Counted from the stretch's first letter, positions 1-6,991 are shown. The stretch is DNA of 20,302 bases from an uncultured Clostridium sp. (GCA_947382445.1 CANCZH010000032.1:1-20302), one strand, 5' to 3'. The notes: generated from the sequence alone by a model not told the origin. Translations and numbers: made by a program.

Positions 1-126
1 TGTGGTGCTGAATTTGTTTTCACTGCTGGTGAACAACAATTTTATGCTGAAAAAGGTTTTACAAATCAACCTGTAAGATGTCCAGCTTGCAGAAAAGCTA
101 GAAAACAACAAAGAAATAACTTCTAA
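1..126 (+). CDS. zinc-ribbon domain protein (C-terminal end, partial)
   Basis: The reading frame is open from the first base to TAA at 124-126 and gives 41 residues, so the gene starts outside the window. It has a CGAEF segment at the left edge and a CPAC pair about 27 residues later, then a basic tail (RKARKQQRNN). This matches the short zinc-ribbon proteins of Bacillota (zf-trcl type), in which two CxxC pairs bind one zinc ion; the first Cys of the first pair would lie upstream. The cellular role of these proteins is not well known. A terminator follows at once, so it ends its transcription unit. Confidence 0.75.
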   Translation, partial: CGAEFVFTAGEQQFYAEKGFTNQPVRCPACRKARKQQRNNF

Positions 127-146
127 TATATGTTGTATTTTATTTT

Positions 147-184
147 CCCTAATCTTTTTACTGGATTAGGGATTTTTATTTTTT
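147..184 (+). terminator. intrinsic terminator after the zinc-ribbon gene
   Basis: An 8-bp perfect stem, CCCTAATC (147-154) with GATTAGGG (164-171), has a 9-nt loop and is followed by a T-rich tract. It lies 20 bases after the stop codon. Confidence 0.85.
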
Positions 185-249
185 ATATAATTAGCTTTTT
201 TTATATTTTATGAATATTTTATTATAATAATGTTTTAAGGAGTTATTGT

Positions 250-951
250 ATGAAAAAAGATTTATCATTTTTAACTAAAAATTTAATTGCTCATAGAGGG
301 TGTCATAATATAAATTTAGGAATTCCAGAAAATTCTATTATTGCTTTTGAAGAAGCTATTAGAAAGAATTATTTAATAGAACTTGATTTACATATTTTAA
401 AAGATGGTTCTGTTGTTGTTTTTCATGATGATAATTTAGAAAGAATGACTGGTGTTAATATAAATTTAAAGGATTGTTCATATGAGCAAATTAAAAATTT
501 AAAGTTGCTAGGTACAAATAATTTTATTCCTTTGTTTAAGGATGTTTTAAATTTAGTTGATGGAAAAGTTCCTATTATTATAGAACTGAAATATGATAAT
601 TTTTGTGGTATTTTAGAAAAAGAAGTAATGAATATACTTAAGTCTTACACTGGTTTATATGCTATTAAAAGTTTTAGTCCATTTTCTGTTTTATGGATGA
701 AAACACATTTTTCTGATGTTCCTAGAGGATTTTTATCTTCTGATTTAAAAGATAAAAGTATATTGAGTAATTTATTACTTAAATTTTTAAATGTTGACTT
801 TATTTCTTATTCAATAGATTCATTTCCTAATAAATTAATTGAACAATTTAGAAAAAATAAGTTAGTTCTTGGATGGACTATTCGTTCAAATTCTGATTTA
901 GAAAAAGCTAAAAAATACTGTGACAATTTTATTTGTGAAAATATTTTATAA
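250..951 (+). CDS. glycerophosphodiester phosphodiesterase family protein
   Basis: This 233-aa protein belongs to the GDPD family, which hydrolyses glycerophosphodiesters to glycerol 3-phosphate and an alcohol using a divalent metal in a TIM barrel. The catalytic signature is present: His15-Arg16-Gly17, Glu27-Asn28 (PENS), Glu44 and Asp46 (IELDLH), and His59 (VFHDDNLERMTG). There is no signal peptide, so it is probably cytoplasmic. Length is normal for a compact bacterial GDPD. The ATG at 250 has an AAGGAG ribosome site about 8 bases upstream. A TATAAT-like -10 at 223-228 may belong to its promoter, but no good -35 is seen. The exact substrate is unknown. Confidence 0.9.
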   Translation: MKKDLSFLTKNLIAHRGCHNINLGIPENSIIAFEEAIRKNYLIELDLHILKDGSVVVFHDDNLERMTGVNINLKDCSYEQIKNLKLLGTNNFIPLFKDVLNLVDGKVPIIIELKYDNFCGILEKEVMNILKSYTGLYAIKSFSPFSVLWMKTHFSDVPRGFLSSDLKDKSILSNLLLKFLNVDFISYSIDSFPNKLIEQFRKNKLVLGWTIRSNSDLEKAKKYCDNFICENIL

Positions 952-962
952 TTTTATTGGTA

Positions 963-991
963 TTTACAACTTTCTAGTCTTATAGTAGAAT
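963..991 (+). promoter_or_regulatory. sigma-A-type promoter for the nitrilase-family gene
   Basis: TTTACA (963-968) and TAGAAT (986-991) are separated by exactly 17 bases and lie 27 bases before the ATG at 1018. The nitrilase gene is therefore probably transcribed on its own as well as by read-through. Confidence 0.5.
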
Positions 992-1017
992 TAATAAAAA
1001 ATTTGTATGGAGGTATT

Positions 1018-1800
1018 ATGAAAGTTGCGTTAATTCAAATGGATTCTAAAGATAATAAACAAGCTAATATTGATAAAGCTATTAAATTTATGGATGAATC
1101 TGTTAATAAAAAAGCTGATATTATTTGTTTATCAGAAAAGTTTTTGTACTGGGGTCAAGGTAGAGGTGCTGAAAGTTTGGAGTCTGATGCAATTAATATT
1201 TTTAAGGAATATGCAAAAAAGAACTCTGTAAATATTATTTTAGGTAGTCTTGCTATGAAAGTTGAAAATACTGAAAATATAACTAATACTTCTTTCGTTA
1301 TAAATAGAAATGGTGACATAGTTCATAGATATGATAAAATTTATATGTACACTGTTGATAGACCTAATTTAAAAATAGATGAAAGTCTTGATACTGTTAA
1401 AGGTAAAAATTTAGGTATTGTTGAAATAGATGGTGTTAAAATTGGTATTGGAATATGTTTTGACCTTAGATATCCAGAATATTTTAAGGCTCTTGCATTA
1501 AATGGTGCTGAAGTTATGTTTCTTCCATCTAATTTTAGAAAATCAACTGGATCTATTGCTTGGGAAATATTGACTAGGGCAAGAGCTATTGAAAATCAAG
1601 CATATTTTTGTGCTTGTAATCAAACTGGTGGTATTGCTGAAAAGCAAAGATGTGGAAATACTCAAATTATTTCTTATGATGGTACTATTATTTCAAATAT
1701 AGCTGAAAATGAAGGTGTCATTATAGCTGATTTGGATATTGAAAAATTACGTGAATTTAGAAAAGAGTTTCCTGTATTGAAACAAGTAGAAAAATTTTAA
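1018..1800 (+). CDS. carbon-nitrogen hydrolase (nitrilase superfamily amidase)
   Basis: This 260-aa protein has the Glu-Lys-Cys triad of the nitrilase superfamily: Glu40 (CLSEKF), Lys107 (YDKIYMY) and Cys147 (GICFDLRYPE). The enzymes hydrolyse small amides or deaminated metabolites in the cytoplasm. The overall pattern resembles the omega-amidase/NIT2-like branch, but the substrate cannot be fixed from sequence. The frame could be extended to a TTG at 1003, but GGAGG at 1009-1013 fits the ATG at 1018, and MKVALIQMD is the usual N-terminus of the family. Confidence 0.9.
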   Translation: MKVALIQMDSKDNKQANIDKAIKFMDESVNKKADIICLSEKFLYWGQGRGAESLESDAINIFKEYAKKNSVNIILGSLAMKVENTENITNTSFVINRNGDIVHRYDKIYMYTVDRPNLKIDESLDTVKGKNLGIVEIDGVKIGIGICFDLRYPEYFKALALNGAEVMFLPSNFRKSTGSIAWEILTRARAIENQAYFCACNQTGGIAEKQRCGNTQIISYDGTIISNIAENEGVIIADLDIEKLREFRKEFPVLKQVEKF

Positions 1801-1808
1801 TTATTTAT

Positions 1809-1840
1809 CCCCTAATTATTAACAATTAGGGGATGTTTTT
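1809..1840. terminator. terminator between convergent genes
   Basis: CCCCTAATT (1809-1817) pairs perfectly with AATTAGGGG (1824-1832) over a 6-nt loop, followed on the plus strand by GTTTTTA. It lies between a plus-strand stop at 1800 and a minus-strand stop at 1839. The T tract is good only in the plus direction, though the hairpin may serve both genes. Confidence 0.8.
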
Positions 1841-2615
1841 ATTTCTCTATTCTTTTTCCTTCTTCAACAAACCACTTTCCATTTTCGAAGTCATCGTGCG
1901 TTGTTTCAAATCTAATATCAAATCGTATATCAATATATCCACTATATTCTAAATATATTGATTTAAATACTTCTTCTAAATTGTTAAAATATATTCCTTT
2001 TTCTTTAGGAAATAGCTGTTCAACTTCTGTTTTAGACAAGTCTGTCTCGAAGTCTATTTGCAACGTCGGTCTGTTTGTATATTCGTCATGTACAAGTTCT
2101 AGTCGTGGTTCTCGTATAATTTCAAAGTTAGTTATTTCAGTTTTATTTTCATTTTCTGTTGTTGGAATTAAAAATGGCCATGGCTCACCTGTTGGATAAT
2201 TATATATATTAGCTTTTGATGCTAAATATTTTAATAGTCTCTTCCAATCTTCCTTACTAAATGTTCTTGTTGGTAAATTAATTCCAGTATGGTCAATTCT
2301 TTTTATATGTCCTACTAATTTTTGAGCAATTTCTTTTATTTGCACACGTTTTATTCCATTTAAGTCATTTGTATATTCTCTATTTCCCACTAGTAGTTCT
2401 GTATATCTAGAATCACCTATATTTAATTGTATATCATTAATATCTTTATTTAATTTAAATATCGTTTTTGGTTTTATTCTTTCTGATATAAAACTTATTT
2501 CTTTGTTTGCAGTAATTGTTGCATATGGTATCCCTTTAAATATTTTTATTAGTAATTCAAATAGTTCTATGTTTTCTTTATTTTCTGGAAATATGTATTC
2601 TATATTTTCTATCAT
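1839..2615 (-). CDS. hypothetical protein of unknown function
   Basis: This 258-aa soluble protein has no signal peptide or membrane segment. I do not recognise a characterised family. Distinctive segments are RIDHTGINLP around residue 110, then YNYPTGEPWPFLIP around 140-155, and an acidic C-terminal half ending in an alternating IDIRFDIRFE strand. The motif density suggests a conserved fold rather than a spurious ORF. The ATG at 2613-2615 is preceded on the minus strand by AAGGAG at good spacing and by its own promoter. It is transcribed divergently from the amidotransferase gene; function is left open. Confidence 0.75.
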   Translation of the reverse strand: MIENIEYIFPENKENIELFELLIKIFKGIPYATITANKEISFISERIKPKTIFKLNKDINDIQLNIGDSRYTELLVGNREYTNDLNGIKRVQIKEIAQKLVGHIKRIDHTGINLPTRTFSKEDWKRLLKYLASKANIYNYPTGEPWPFLIPTTENENKTEITNFEIIREPRLELVHDEYTNRPTLQIDFETDLSKTEVEQLFPKEKGIYFNNLEEVFKSIYLEYSGYIDIRFDIRFETTHDDFENGKWFVEEGKRIEK

Positions 2616-2643
2616 TGTCTTTTCTCCTTATTATTTATGTTTT

Positions 2644-2672
2644 ATTATATAATAATGATTTTAATTTTGCAA
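2644..2672 (-). promoter_or_regulatory. minus-strand promoter of the 258-aa gene
   Basis: Read on the minus strand, TTGCAA (2667-2672) and TATAAT (2644-2649) are spaced by 17 bases, about 30 bases before the start codon. The -35 hexamer is the same six bases used by the plus-strand promoter, because TTGCAA is its own reverse complement. Confidence 0.55.
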
Positions 2673-2696
2673 AATTAATTTATTTTATGGTACAAT
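2667..2696 (+). promoter_or_regulatory. plus-strand promoter of the amidotransferase cluster
   Basis: TTGCAA (2667-2672) and TACAAT (2691-2696) are separated by 18 bases and lie 31 bases before the ATG at 2727. Confidence 0.55.
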
Positions 2697-2726
2697 AAAT
2701 CAAATTTATTTTTAAGGAGCATTATT

Positions 2727-3389
2727 ATGATATTAGCTGTAACGCAAAGATATGATGATTCAGGAAATAATGAATATTTTAAGGAAAGTTTCTATTTAAA
2801 TAAGTACTTTAAGGATATTTTTGAAAATTTAAATGTGTTATTATTTCCTATATCTTCATTGATTGATTTGCAAAAAGTAGTTGAAATTTGTGATGGATTA
2901 TTGGTAACTGGAAGAACAATAGATATTAATCCTAAATATTATGGAGAAACTCCTATAAAAGAAACTTATTTGTCTGATTCTTATACTCTTGAGGATGAAT
3001 TTGATTTTTCATTGATACGTGCTTTTCATGACGCTAAAAAGCCAATTCTAGGAGTTTGTGCTGGTGTGCAAGCTATAAATGTTTGTTTTGGTGGAAGTTT
3101 ATATCAGAATATTTCTAACCATTCTATTAAGAATTCTTTAGTTATGCATCCTATTCATATAGAAAAAGATTCTTTTTTAGAAAAGTGTTATGGTTCTGAA
3201 ATTATAGAGGTTAATTCTTTTCATCATCAAGCAATAAAGAATGTAGCAAAAAATTTTAAAATTACTGCTGTTAGTTCTGATGGAATTGTTGAAGCAATTG
3301 AATACGAAAATATACTGGGTGTTCAGTGGCATCCTGAACAGATGAATGATGTTGAATTTTTTAAGAAATTCATTGAATTATATTTTTAA
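2727..3389 (+). CDS. class I glutamine amidotransferase, gamma-glutamyl hydrolase (PuuD-like, peptidase C26)
   Basis: This 220-aa protein has the class I glutamine amidotransferase fold. The nucleophile elbow is GVCAGVQ with Cys111, and the rest of the triad is His202 and Glu204 (VQWHPE). A second conserved segment, VNSFHHQA (162-169), and the length fit the peptidase C26 group that includes gamma-glutamyl-GABA hydrolase. It would cleave a gamma-glutamyl amide bond in the cytoplasm. No synthase partner domain is fused or adjacent, so a hydrolase is more likely than a transferase subunit. AAGGAG precedes the ATG. It is the first gene of a short plus-strand cluster with an acetyltransferase and a P-loop protein. 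Confidence 0.85.
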   Translation: MILAVTQRYDDSGNNEYFKESFYLNKYFKDIFENLNVLLFPISSLIDLQKVVEICDGLLVTGRTIDINPKYYGETPIKETYLSDSYTLEDEFDFSLIRAFHDAKKPILGVCAGVQAINVCFGGSLYQNISNHSIKNSLVMHPIHIEKDSFLEKCYGSEIIEVNSFHHQAIKNVAKNFKITAVSSDGIVEAIEYENILGVQWHPEQMNDVEFFKKFIELYF

Positions 3390-3425
3390 TTTAACATTTA
3401 TGAAAGGTTTTTTAGGTAAAGTAAT

Positions 3426-3908
3426 ATGGATTTTAGCTTAGAAAAAGTAGAATTTTTAAATTTAAAAGAAAAGATTGAATATATTGAAGAAGTATCAAAT
3501 TTATATTGGAAACAGTGGTCAGAAGAACATGGTGATACTATTGATGGAGTAATTTATAGAACAAAACATTGTTTAAATACTGATGATATACCTCAAACTT
3601 ATATAGCTTTATTTAATAATGAATTAGTTGGGATAGTATCTTTATGGAGAAATGATTTGTGTGCAAGACAAGATTTATATCCATGGATGGCAGGTTTGTA
3701 TGTTAAAGAAATTTATAGAAATATGGGAATAGGTACATTTTTACAAAATAAGGCAATTGAAATTACTAGAAGTTTAGGATATGATAATTTATATTTAATT
3801 ACAGATCATGATAATTACTATGAAAAGAACAATTGGCAATTTTTAGATACAGCTCCATTAGGAAATGGACAAATGACAAAGGTTTATGTTTATAATATAA
3901 ATAAATAA
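3426..3908 (+). CDS. GNAT family N-acetyltransferase
   Basis: This 160-aa protein has the GNAT architecture. A substrate-side half is followed by a beta strand (LYVKEIYR) and the acetyl-CoA pyrophosphate loop RNMGIGTFLQNKAI at roughly residues 98-111 (Q/RxxGxG/A pattern), then the YYEKNNWQFL segment typical of the C-terminal end. It would transfer an acetyl group from acetyl-CoA to an amine; the substrate is not predictable. It starts 36 bases after the amidotransferase stop with only a weak Shine-Dalgarno site, consistent with co-transcription and translational coupling. Confidence 0.85.
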   Translation: MDFSLEKVEFLNLKEKIEYIEEVSNLYWKQWSEEHGDTIDGVIYRTKHCLNTDDIPQTYIALFNNELVGIVSLWRNDLCARQDLYPWMAGLYVKEIYRNMGIGTFLQNKAIEITRSLGYDNLYLITDHDNYYEKNNWQFLDTAPLGNGQMTKVYVYNINK

Positions 3909-3924
3909 GGAGAATTATTTAATA

Positions 3925-4488
3925 ATGAAGAATATTTACATATATGGGATGCCTAGAACTGGTAAAACTTCTCTTGCCACTTGCATTGCTCGCAAATATA
4001 CTAATTATCATATCATTAACTTAGATGCAATTAGAGAAGCTTTCTTTGATGTTTTTCCTAAAGATATTAATTATAAAGAAAAAATTGGTATGCAAGATAG
4101 ATTTCCTGATTTCTTGCGTTCATATATAAAAAACGAGGAAGAATGGAACAAAGGTACATTTTCATATATTATAGAAGGATATGATATTGCTCCTGAGAAT
4201 GTTAAAATTTTTTTTCCAGATTATTTGAAATACGGATTATTTTATGATGACAATATTACATCTAAAGAAATGTTAGAAATGGTTAAAGAATATGATACTC
4301 CTAAAGATTGGAGTCTTTATAAAGATGATGATTTTATGCTTAATTTTTTAGAAAAGTATATTCAGAGAAATAATAATTTAATGAATATTGCAAATGAAAA
4401 TGGTATTAAATGCTTTAGAACTTCTATTGATAGAATTGGTGTATTTGAAAAAATATTAGATGATTTAGATTTTATTTTAAAAAAATAA
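3925..4488 (+). CDS. P-loop nucleoside kinase-like ATP-binding protein
   Basis: This 187-aa protein begins with a beta strand and a Walker A loop, GMPRTGKTS, at residues 8-16. A switch-like segment, NLDAIREAFF, near residue 32 is typical of the adenylate/shikimate kinase-like P-loop phosphotransferases. There is no helicase, SMC or signal sequence. It probably phosphorylates a small molecule, but family and substrate are not identified. AAGGAG lies about 12 bases before the ATG, a rather long spacing. It follows the GNAT gene by 16 bases and ends the cluster; no clear terminator follows before the next promoter at 4499. Confidence 0.75.
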   Translation: MKNIYIYGMPRTGKTSLATCIARKYTNYHIINLDAIREAFFDVFPKDINYKEKIGMQDRFPDFLRSYIKNEEEWNKGTFSYIIEGYDIAPENVKIFFPDYLKYGLFYDDNITSKEMLEMVKEYDTPKDWSLYKDDDFMLNFLEKYIQRNNNLMNIANENGIKCFRTSIDRIGVFEKILDDLDFILKK

Positions 4489-4498
4489 TTTTTTAGTG

Positions 4499-4527
4499 TT
4501 GACTTATGTTAACTTATATGTTATAAT
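4499..4527 (+). promoter_or_regulatory. near-consensus sigma-A promoter of the structured RNA unit
   Basis: TTGACT (4499-4504) and TATAAT (4522-4527) have a 17-base spacer, so eleven of twelve hexamer bases match consensus. Predicted transcription start is about 4534. This is one of the strongest promoters in the window and serves no recognisable large gene. Confidence 0.8.
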
Positions 4528-4626
4528 ACAAATGCATTTGCAATAGCATTTGTATTTAGTAACTGCCACGGTACTTAGTACCAATGGTTTAACCGATTTT
4601 TTTTATCCGTAAAGGAGGAGATAGTT

Positions 4627-4710
4627 ATGAGAGCAGGACCAAATTTCAATTTCAATTATTTTAATTTTGAAAACGATTTTGATCAGGCAGCCGGCGGTGC
4701 AGACGCATGA
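4627..4710 (+). CDS. possible 27-aa peptide ORF inside the structured RNA
   Basis: An ATG at 4627 lies 8 bases after GGAGG (within AAAGGAGGAG, 4611-4620), an ideal ribosome site, and runs 27 codons to TGA at 4708-4710. The peptide alternates Phe and Asn in its centre (NFNFNYFNF) and ends QAAGGADA. It resembles no family I know, and its second half overlaps the GC-rich helices of the RNA, so its composition may only reflect RNA structure. It could be a real small protein, a leader peptide, or a chance ORF. Confidence 0.3.
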   Translation: MRAGPNFNFNYFNFENDFDQAAGGADA

Positions 4711-4864
4711 CAGAGCGATCGCAGCGGCGTAGTAACAAGAGGTGATCTGATGAGCAGTTTCACGAGTGGATTTGTCCACGAGGAGTGGTTTAGGATTTAG
4801 CTTCAGGAGTCTTAGCATTTCCTTTATACCACGAAAATAATAGACTCAAAATTTTAAAAAGGTA

Positions 4865-4898
4865 AAGCTTCCCAGCGATTTGGGAAGCTTCCTTTTTT
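4865..4898. terminator. strong bidirectional terminator
   Basis: A perfect 10-bp stem, AAGCTTCCCA (4865-4874) with TGGGAAGCTT (4881-4890), has a 6-nt loop and is followed by CCTTTTTT. It ends the plus-strand RNA unit. Because ldhA ends at 4901 on the other strand and a T-rich tract follows in that direction too, it can also terminate ldhA. Confidence 0.9.
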
Positions 4899-4900
4899 AT

Positions 4901-5890
4901 TTATTTTAATTCGTTTTTGCATTCTTCTCCACTAAATATTTCTTTTATATTTTGACATGTATCACTTGCTATTTTATTTAATGCTTCTGATGTGAAAAAT
5001 GCTTGATGTGATGTTATTATTAAATTTGGCATTGATAATAGAATTGATAGGTTTGTATCTCTTTTATATGAATTTGTCATATCTCTCAAAAAGAATTCTT
5101 CTTCATCTTCATATACATCAAGTCCTACTCCTCCAATTTTTCCAGTTTCCATTGCTTTTATAAGACTAGCTGTATTTATTAATTTTCCTCTACTGCAATT
5201 TATTAATACTACTCCATCTTTCATTTTATTGATACTTTCTTCATTTATAATATTTTCTGTTTCTTTAGTTAATGGACAATGTAATGAGATAATATCTGAT
5301 TTTTCATATAATTCTTCTAATGATACATATTCAAATCCAATTTCCTTACTAGCTTGTTCATCTTTATATAGATCATATGCTATAACGTTTGTTCCAAATC
5401 CTTTCATAATTTTTATGAATACTTTTCCTATTTTTCCTGTTCCTATTACTCCTACTGTTTTTCCATGTATATCAAATCCTAATAATCCATCTAATGTAAA
5501 GTTATATTTTCTAGTACGTTGATATGATTTATATAATTTTCTAGTTATATTTAATAATAGTGCTACTGCGTGTTCTGCTACTGCATATGGCGAATATTGT
5601 GGAACACGTACAACTCTAATGTTTCCTTTATTTTCTAAATCTACATTATTAAATCCTGCACAACGTAAAGCTACTAGCTTTACTCCATTTTCTTCTAGTA
5701 TTTCCATTGTTTTTGCATCTACTTTATCATGAACAAATATACATACTGCATCATATCCTTTTGTAAGTGGTGCTGTTTCTGCTGTTAGTGTACTTTCGAA
5801 ATATGTTATATCATATTGATATTCTTTGTTGTATTCATTAAATAATTTTTTATCATATTCTTTTGTGTCAAAAAATGCTACTTTTATCAT
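4901..5890 (-). CDS. ldhA: D-lactate dehydrogenase (D-2-hydroxyacid dehydrogenase)
   Basis: This 329-aa cytoplasmic enzyme reduces pyruvate to D-lactate with NADH, regenerating NAD in fermentation. The dinucleotide-binding motif GTGKIG is at 150-155, with the NAD-selecting Asp173 in AYDLY. The catalytic triad is Arg234 (NCSRG), a Glu in the GLDVYEDE segment (about 261-263) and His295 (ITSHQAFFT). Length and motifs match the LdhA group rather than phosphoglycerate or hydroxyisocaproate dehydrogenases, although a related 2-hydroxyacid substrate is possible. GGAGG precedes the ATG at 5888-5890. The gene lies just after the rplM-rpsI terminator and has no obvious promoter of its own between. Confidence 0.9.
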   Translation of the reverse strand: MIKVAFFDTKEYDKKLFNEYNKEYQYDITYFESTLTAETAPLTKGYDAVCIFVHDKVDAKTMEILEENGVKLVALRCAGFNNVDLENKGNIRVVRVPQYSPYAVAEHAVALLLNITRKLYKSYQRTRKYNFTLDGLLGFDIHGKTVGVIGTGKIGKVFIKIMKGFGTNVIAYDLYKDEQASKEIGFEYVSLEELYEKSDIISLHCPLTKETENIINEESINKMKDGVVLINCSRGKLINTASLIKAMETGKIGGVGLDVYEDEEEFFLRDMTNSYKRDTNLSILLSMPNLIITSHQAFFTSEALNKIASDTCQNIKEIFSGEECKNELK

Positions 5891-5913
5891 AACTATTCCT
5901 CCATATTTTTTTC

Positions 5914-5954
5914 ATAAAAAAACCACAGAAGCAATATAATGTCTTCTGTGGTTT
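5914..5954 (-). terminator. terminator of the rplM-rpsI operon
   Basis: On the minus strand, AAACCACAGAAG pairs with CTTCTGTGGTTT (12-bp stem; plus positions 5920-5931 and 5943-5954) and is followed by a run of T. It lies 20 bases after the rpsI stop codon. Confidence 0.9.
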
Positions 5955-5973
5955 GTAAATAATAAATTCTTTT

Positions 5974-6378
5974 TTAACGTTTTGAGAATTGTGGTGCTTT
6001 TCTAGCTTTTTTAAGACCGTATTTTTTTCTTTCTTTCATACGAGGATCTCTTGTTAAGAATCCGTTTGTTTTTAATGCTGGTCTATATTCTCCGTTTGCT
6101 TCTAATAAAGCTCTTGATATACCATGTCTGATTGCTCCAGCTTGACCTGTATATCCTCCACCTTGAACTTTACAAATTACATCATATTTTTCAACTGTAT
6201 TTGTAACTGTTAATGGTTGTTTTACTATAACTTTTAATATGTCTGTTCCAAAGTATTCGTCTAGAGTTTTTCCGTTTATTGTAATTTCTCCTTTACCTTC
6301 TACTAATCTTACTCTAGCTATTGATTGTTTTCTTCTACCTGTTCCGTAGAAAACTATTTTTTCAGATTTCTTAGCCAT
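5974..6378 (-). CDS. rpsI: 30S ribosomal protein S9
   Basis: This 134-aa protein has the S9 signature: [16 protein letters not shown] at the N-terminus, [19 protein letters not shown] in the middle, and the basic tail RKAPQFSKR that reaches the ribosomal P-site tRNA. It is a structural component of the small subunit head. It starts immediately after the rplM stop codon (stop at 6379-6381, ATG at 6376-6378), with its GGAGG site inside the end of rplM, the conserved rplM-rpsI arrangement. Confidence 0.98.
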   Translation of the reverse strand: MAKKSEKIVFYGTGRRKQSIARVRLVEGKGEITINGKTLDEYFGTDILKVIVKQPLTVTNTVEKYDVICKVQGGGYTGQAGAIRHGISRALLEANGEYRPALKTNGFLTRDPRMKERKKYGLKKARKAPQFSKR

Positions 6379-6816
6379 CTATTTTACCTCCCATACTTCT
6401 GGTTTTTGAGCTATGTTTTCGTGTTCTTCTCCACTATATACTCTTAATTTTTTAATCATTTGTCTTCCAAGTCTTGTATGTGGAAGCATTCCTTTTACTG
6501 CATGCATCATTGCTTTTTCTGGAGTATTTTCCATCATAACTCTTGCTGATGTTTCTTTCATTCCTCCAATGAATCCTGAATGATGTCTATATACTTTTTG
6601 GTCTAATTTTTTTCCTGTTAAAACTGCTTCTTTGCAATTGATTATAATTACGTGGTCACCTGTATCGATTGTAGGTGTGTATGTTGGTTTGTGTTTTCCT
6701 TTTAATAGCTTAGCTGCTTCTGTTGCTACTCTACCTAATGGTTTTCCAGAAGCGTCAATAATATACCATTTGCTTTCAATTTCACTTTTTTTTGCGCTAT
6801 ATGTTGTATTATTCAT
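6379..6816 (-). CDS. rplM: 50S ribosomal protein L13
   Basis: This 145-aa protein carries the L13 pattern: [22 protein letters not shown], then [17 protein letters not shown], a [10 protein letters not shown] loop and the [11 protein letters not shown] motif. It is an early-assembling large-subunit protein. GGAGG precedes the ATG at 6814-6816. It is transcribed with rpsI from a near-consensus promoter about 100 bases upstream, through a leader with a prominent hairpin that may mediate autogenous control. Confidence 0.98.
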   Translation of the reverse strand: MNNTTYSAKKSEIESKWYIIDASGKPLGRVATEAAKLLKGKHKPTYTPTIDTGDHVIIINCKEAVLTGKKLDQKVYRHHSGFIGGMKETSARVMMENTPEKAMMHAVKGMLPHTRLGRQMIKKLRVYSGEEHENIAQKPEVWEVK

Positions 6817-6857
6817 GGTAATAATTACCCTCCATTCAATTTTTAATTTATTTATAT

Positions 6858-6899
6858 AATTTATTTATTTGCCACCGGGGAGAAGCAAATTAATAAATT
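6858..6899 (-). promoter_or_regulatory. L13-leader-like hairpin in the rplM 5' UTR
   Basis: The arms at 6858-6872 and 6885-6899 pair over 15 positions with one mismatch, closed by a GC pair under a 12-nt loop that on the RNA strand reads TTCTCCCCGGTG. It lies between the rplM promoter and the rplM ribosome site, the place where Bacillota carry the L13 leader used for feedback control. Family assignment is by position and shape, not by a model match. Confidence 0.55.
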
Positions 6900-6922
6900 G
6901 ATATTACATACAATGCGATAAT

Positions 6923-6951
6923 ATTTTAATACAAAGTTTAGCAATTGTCAA
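6923..6951 (-). promoter_or_regulatory. sigma-A promoter of rplM-rpsI
   Basis: On the minus strand, TTGACA (6946-6951) and TAAAAT (6923-6928) are spaced by 17 bases. The start site would be near 6916, giving a leader of about 100 nt. Confidence 0.75.
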
Positions 6952-6991
6952 CATTTTGGCAATATTTTCTTTATTTTAATATATTTTTTAC

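Larger units (their letters stand above)
4534..4898 (+). ncRNA. candidate structured non-coding RNA (possibly raiA-motif type)
   Basis: A stretch of about 360 nt with its own promoter and terminator holds no long ORF. GC content rises sharply from about 4682 compared with the surroundings. Helices visible by eye include: ACAAATGC/GCATTTGT (4528-4535/4546-4553); GGTAC/GTACC (4570-4574/4578-4582); ATCAG/CTGAT enclosing the GC-rich part (4682-4686/4747-4751); a perfect GTGGA-TTTG-TCCAC hairpin near 4769-4782; GTGGT/ACCAC enclosing AGGA/TCCT; and GAGTCT pairing with AGACTC near the 3' end. This layout is that of a compact multi-helix RNA. Known abundant RNAs of spore-forming Clostridia include the raiA motif, which this resembles in size and setting, but I cannot confirm the family. 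It lacks tmRNA, RNase P and SRP signatures. Confidence 0.65.

Noticed and set aside
1003..1017. TTG start extending the nitrilase by five codons
   Set aside because: The extension would include the GGAGG ribosome site of the ATG at 1018, which gives the standard N-terminus.
4603..4818. 71-codon minus-strand ORF opposite the structured RNA
   Set aside because: It has no ribosome site, lies antisense to the promoter-terminator RNA unit, and its composition reflects the complementary strand of RNA helices.
4534..4898. tmRNA, RNase P or SRP RNA as identity of the structured RNA
   Set aside because: There is no tRNA-like end or ANDENYALAA-type tag, no RNase P P4 core sequence and no SRP GGAA-tetraloop helix.
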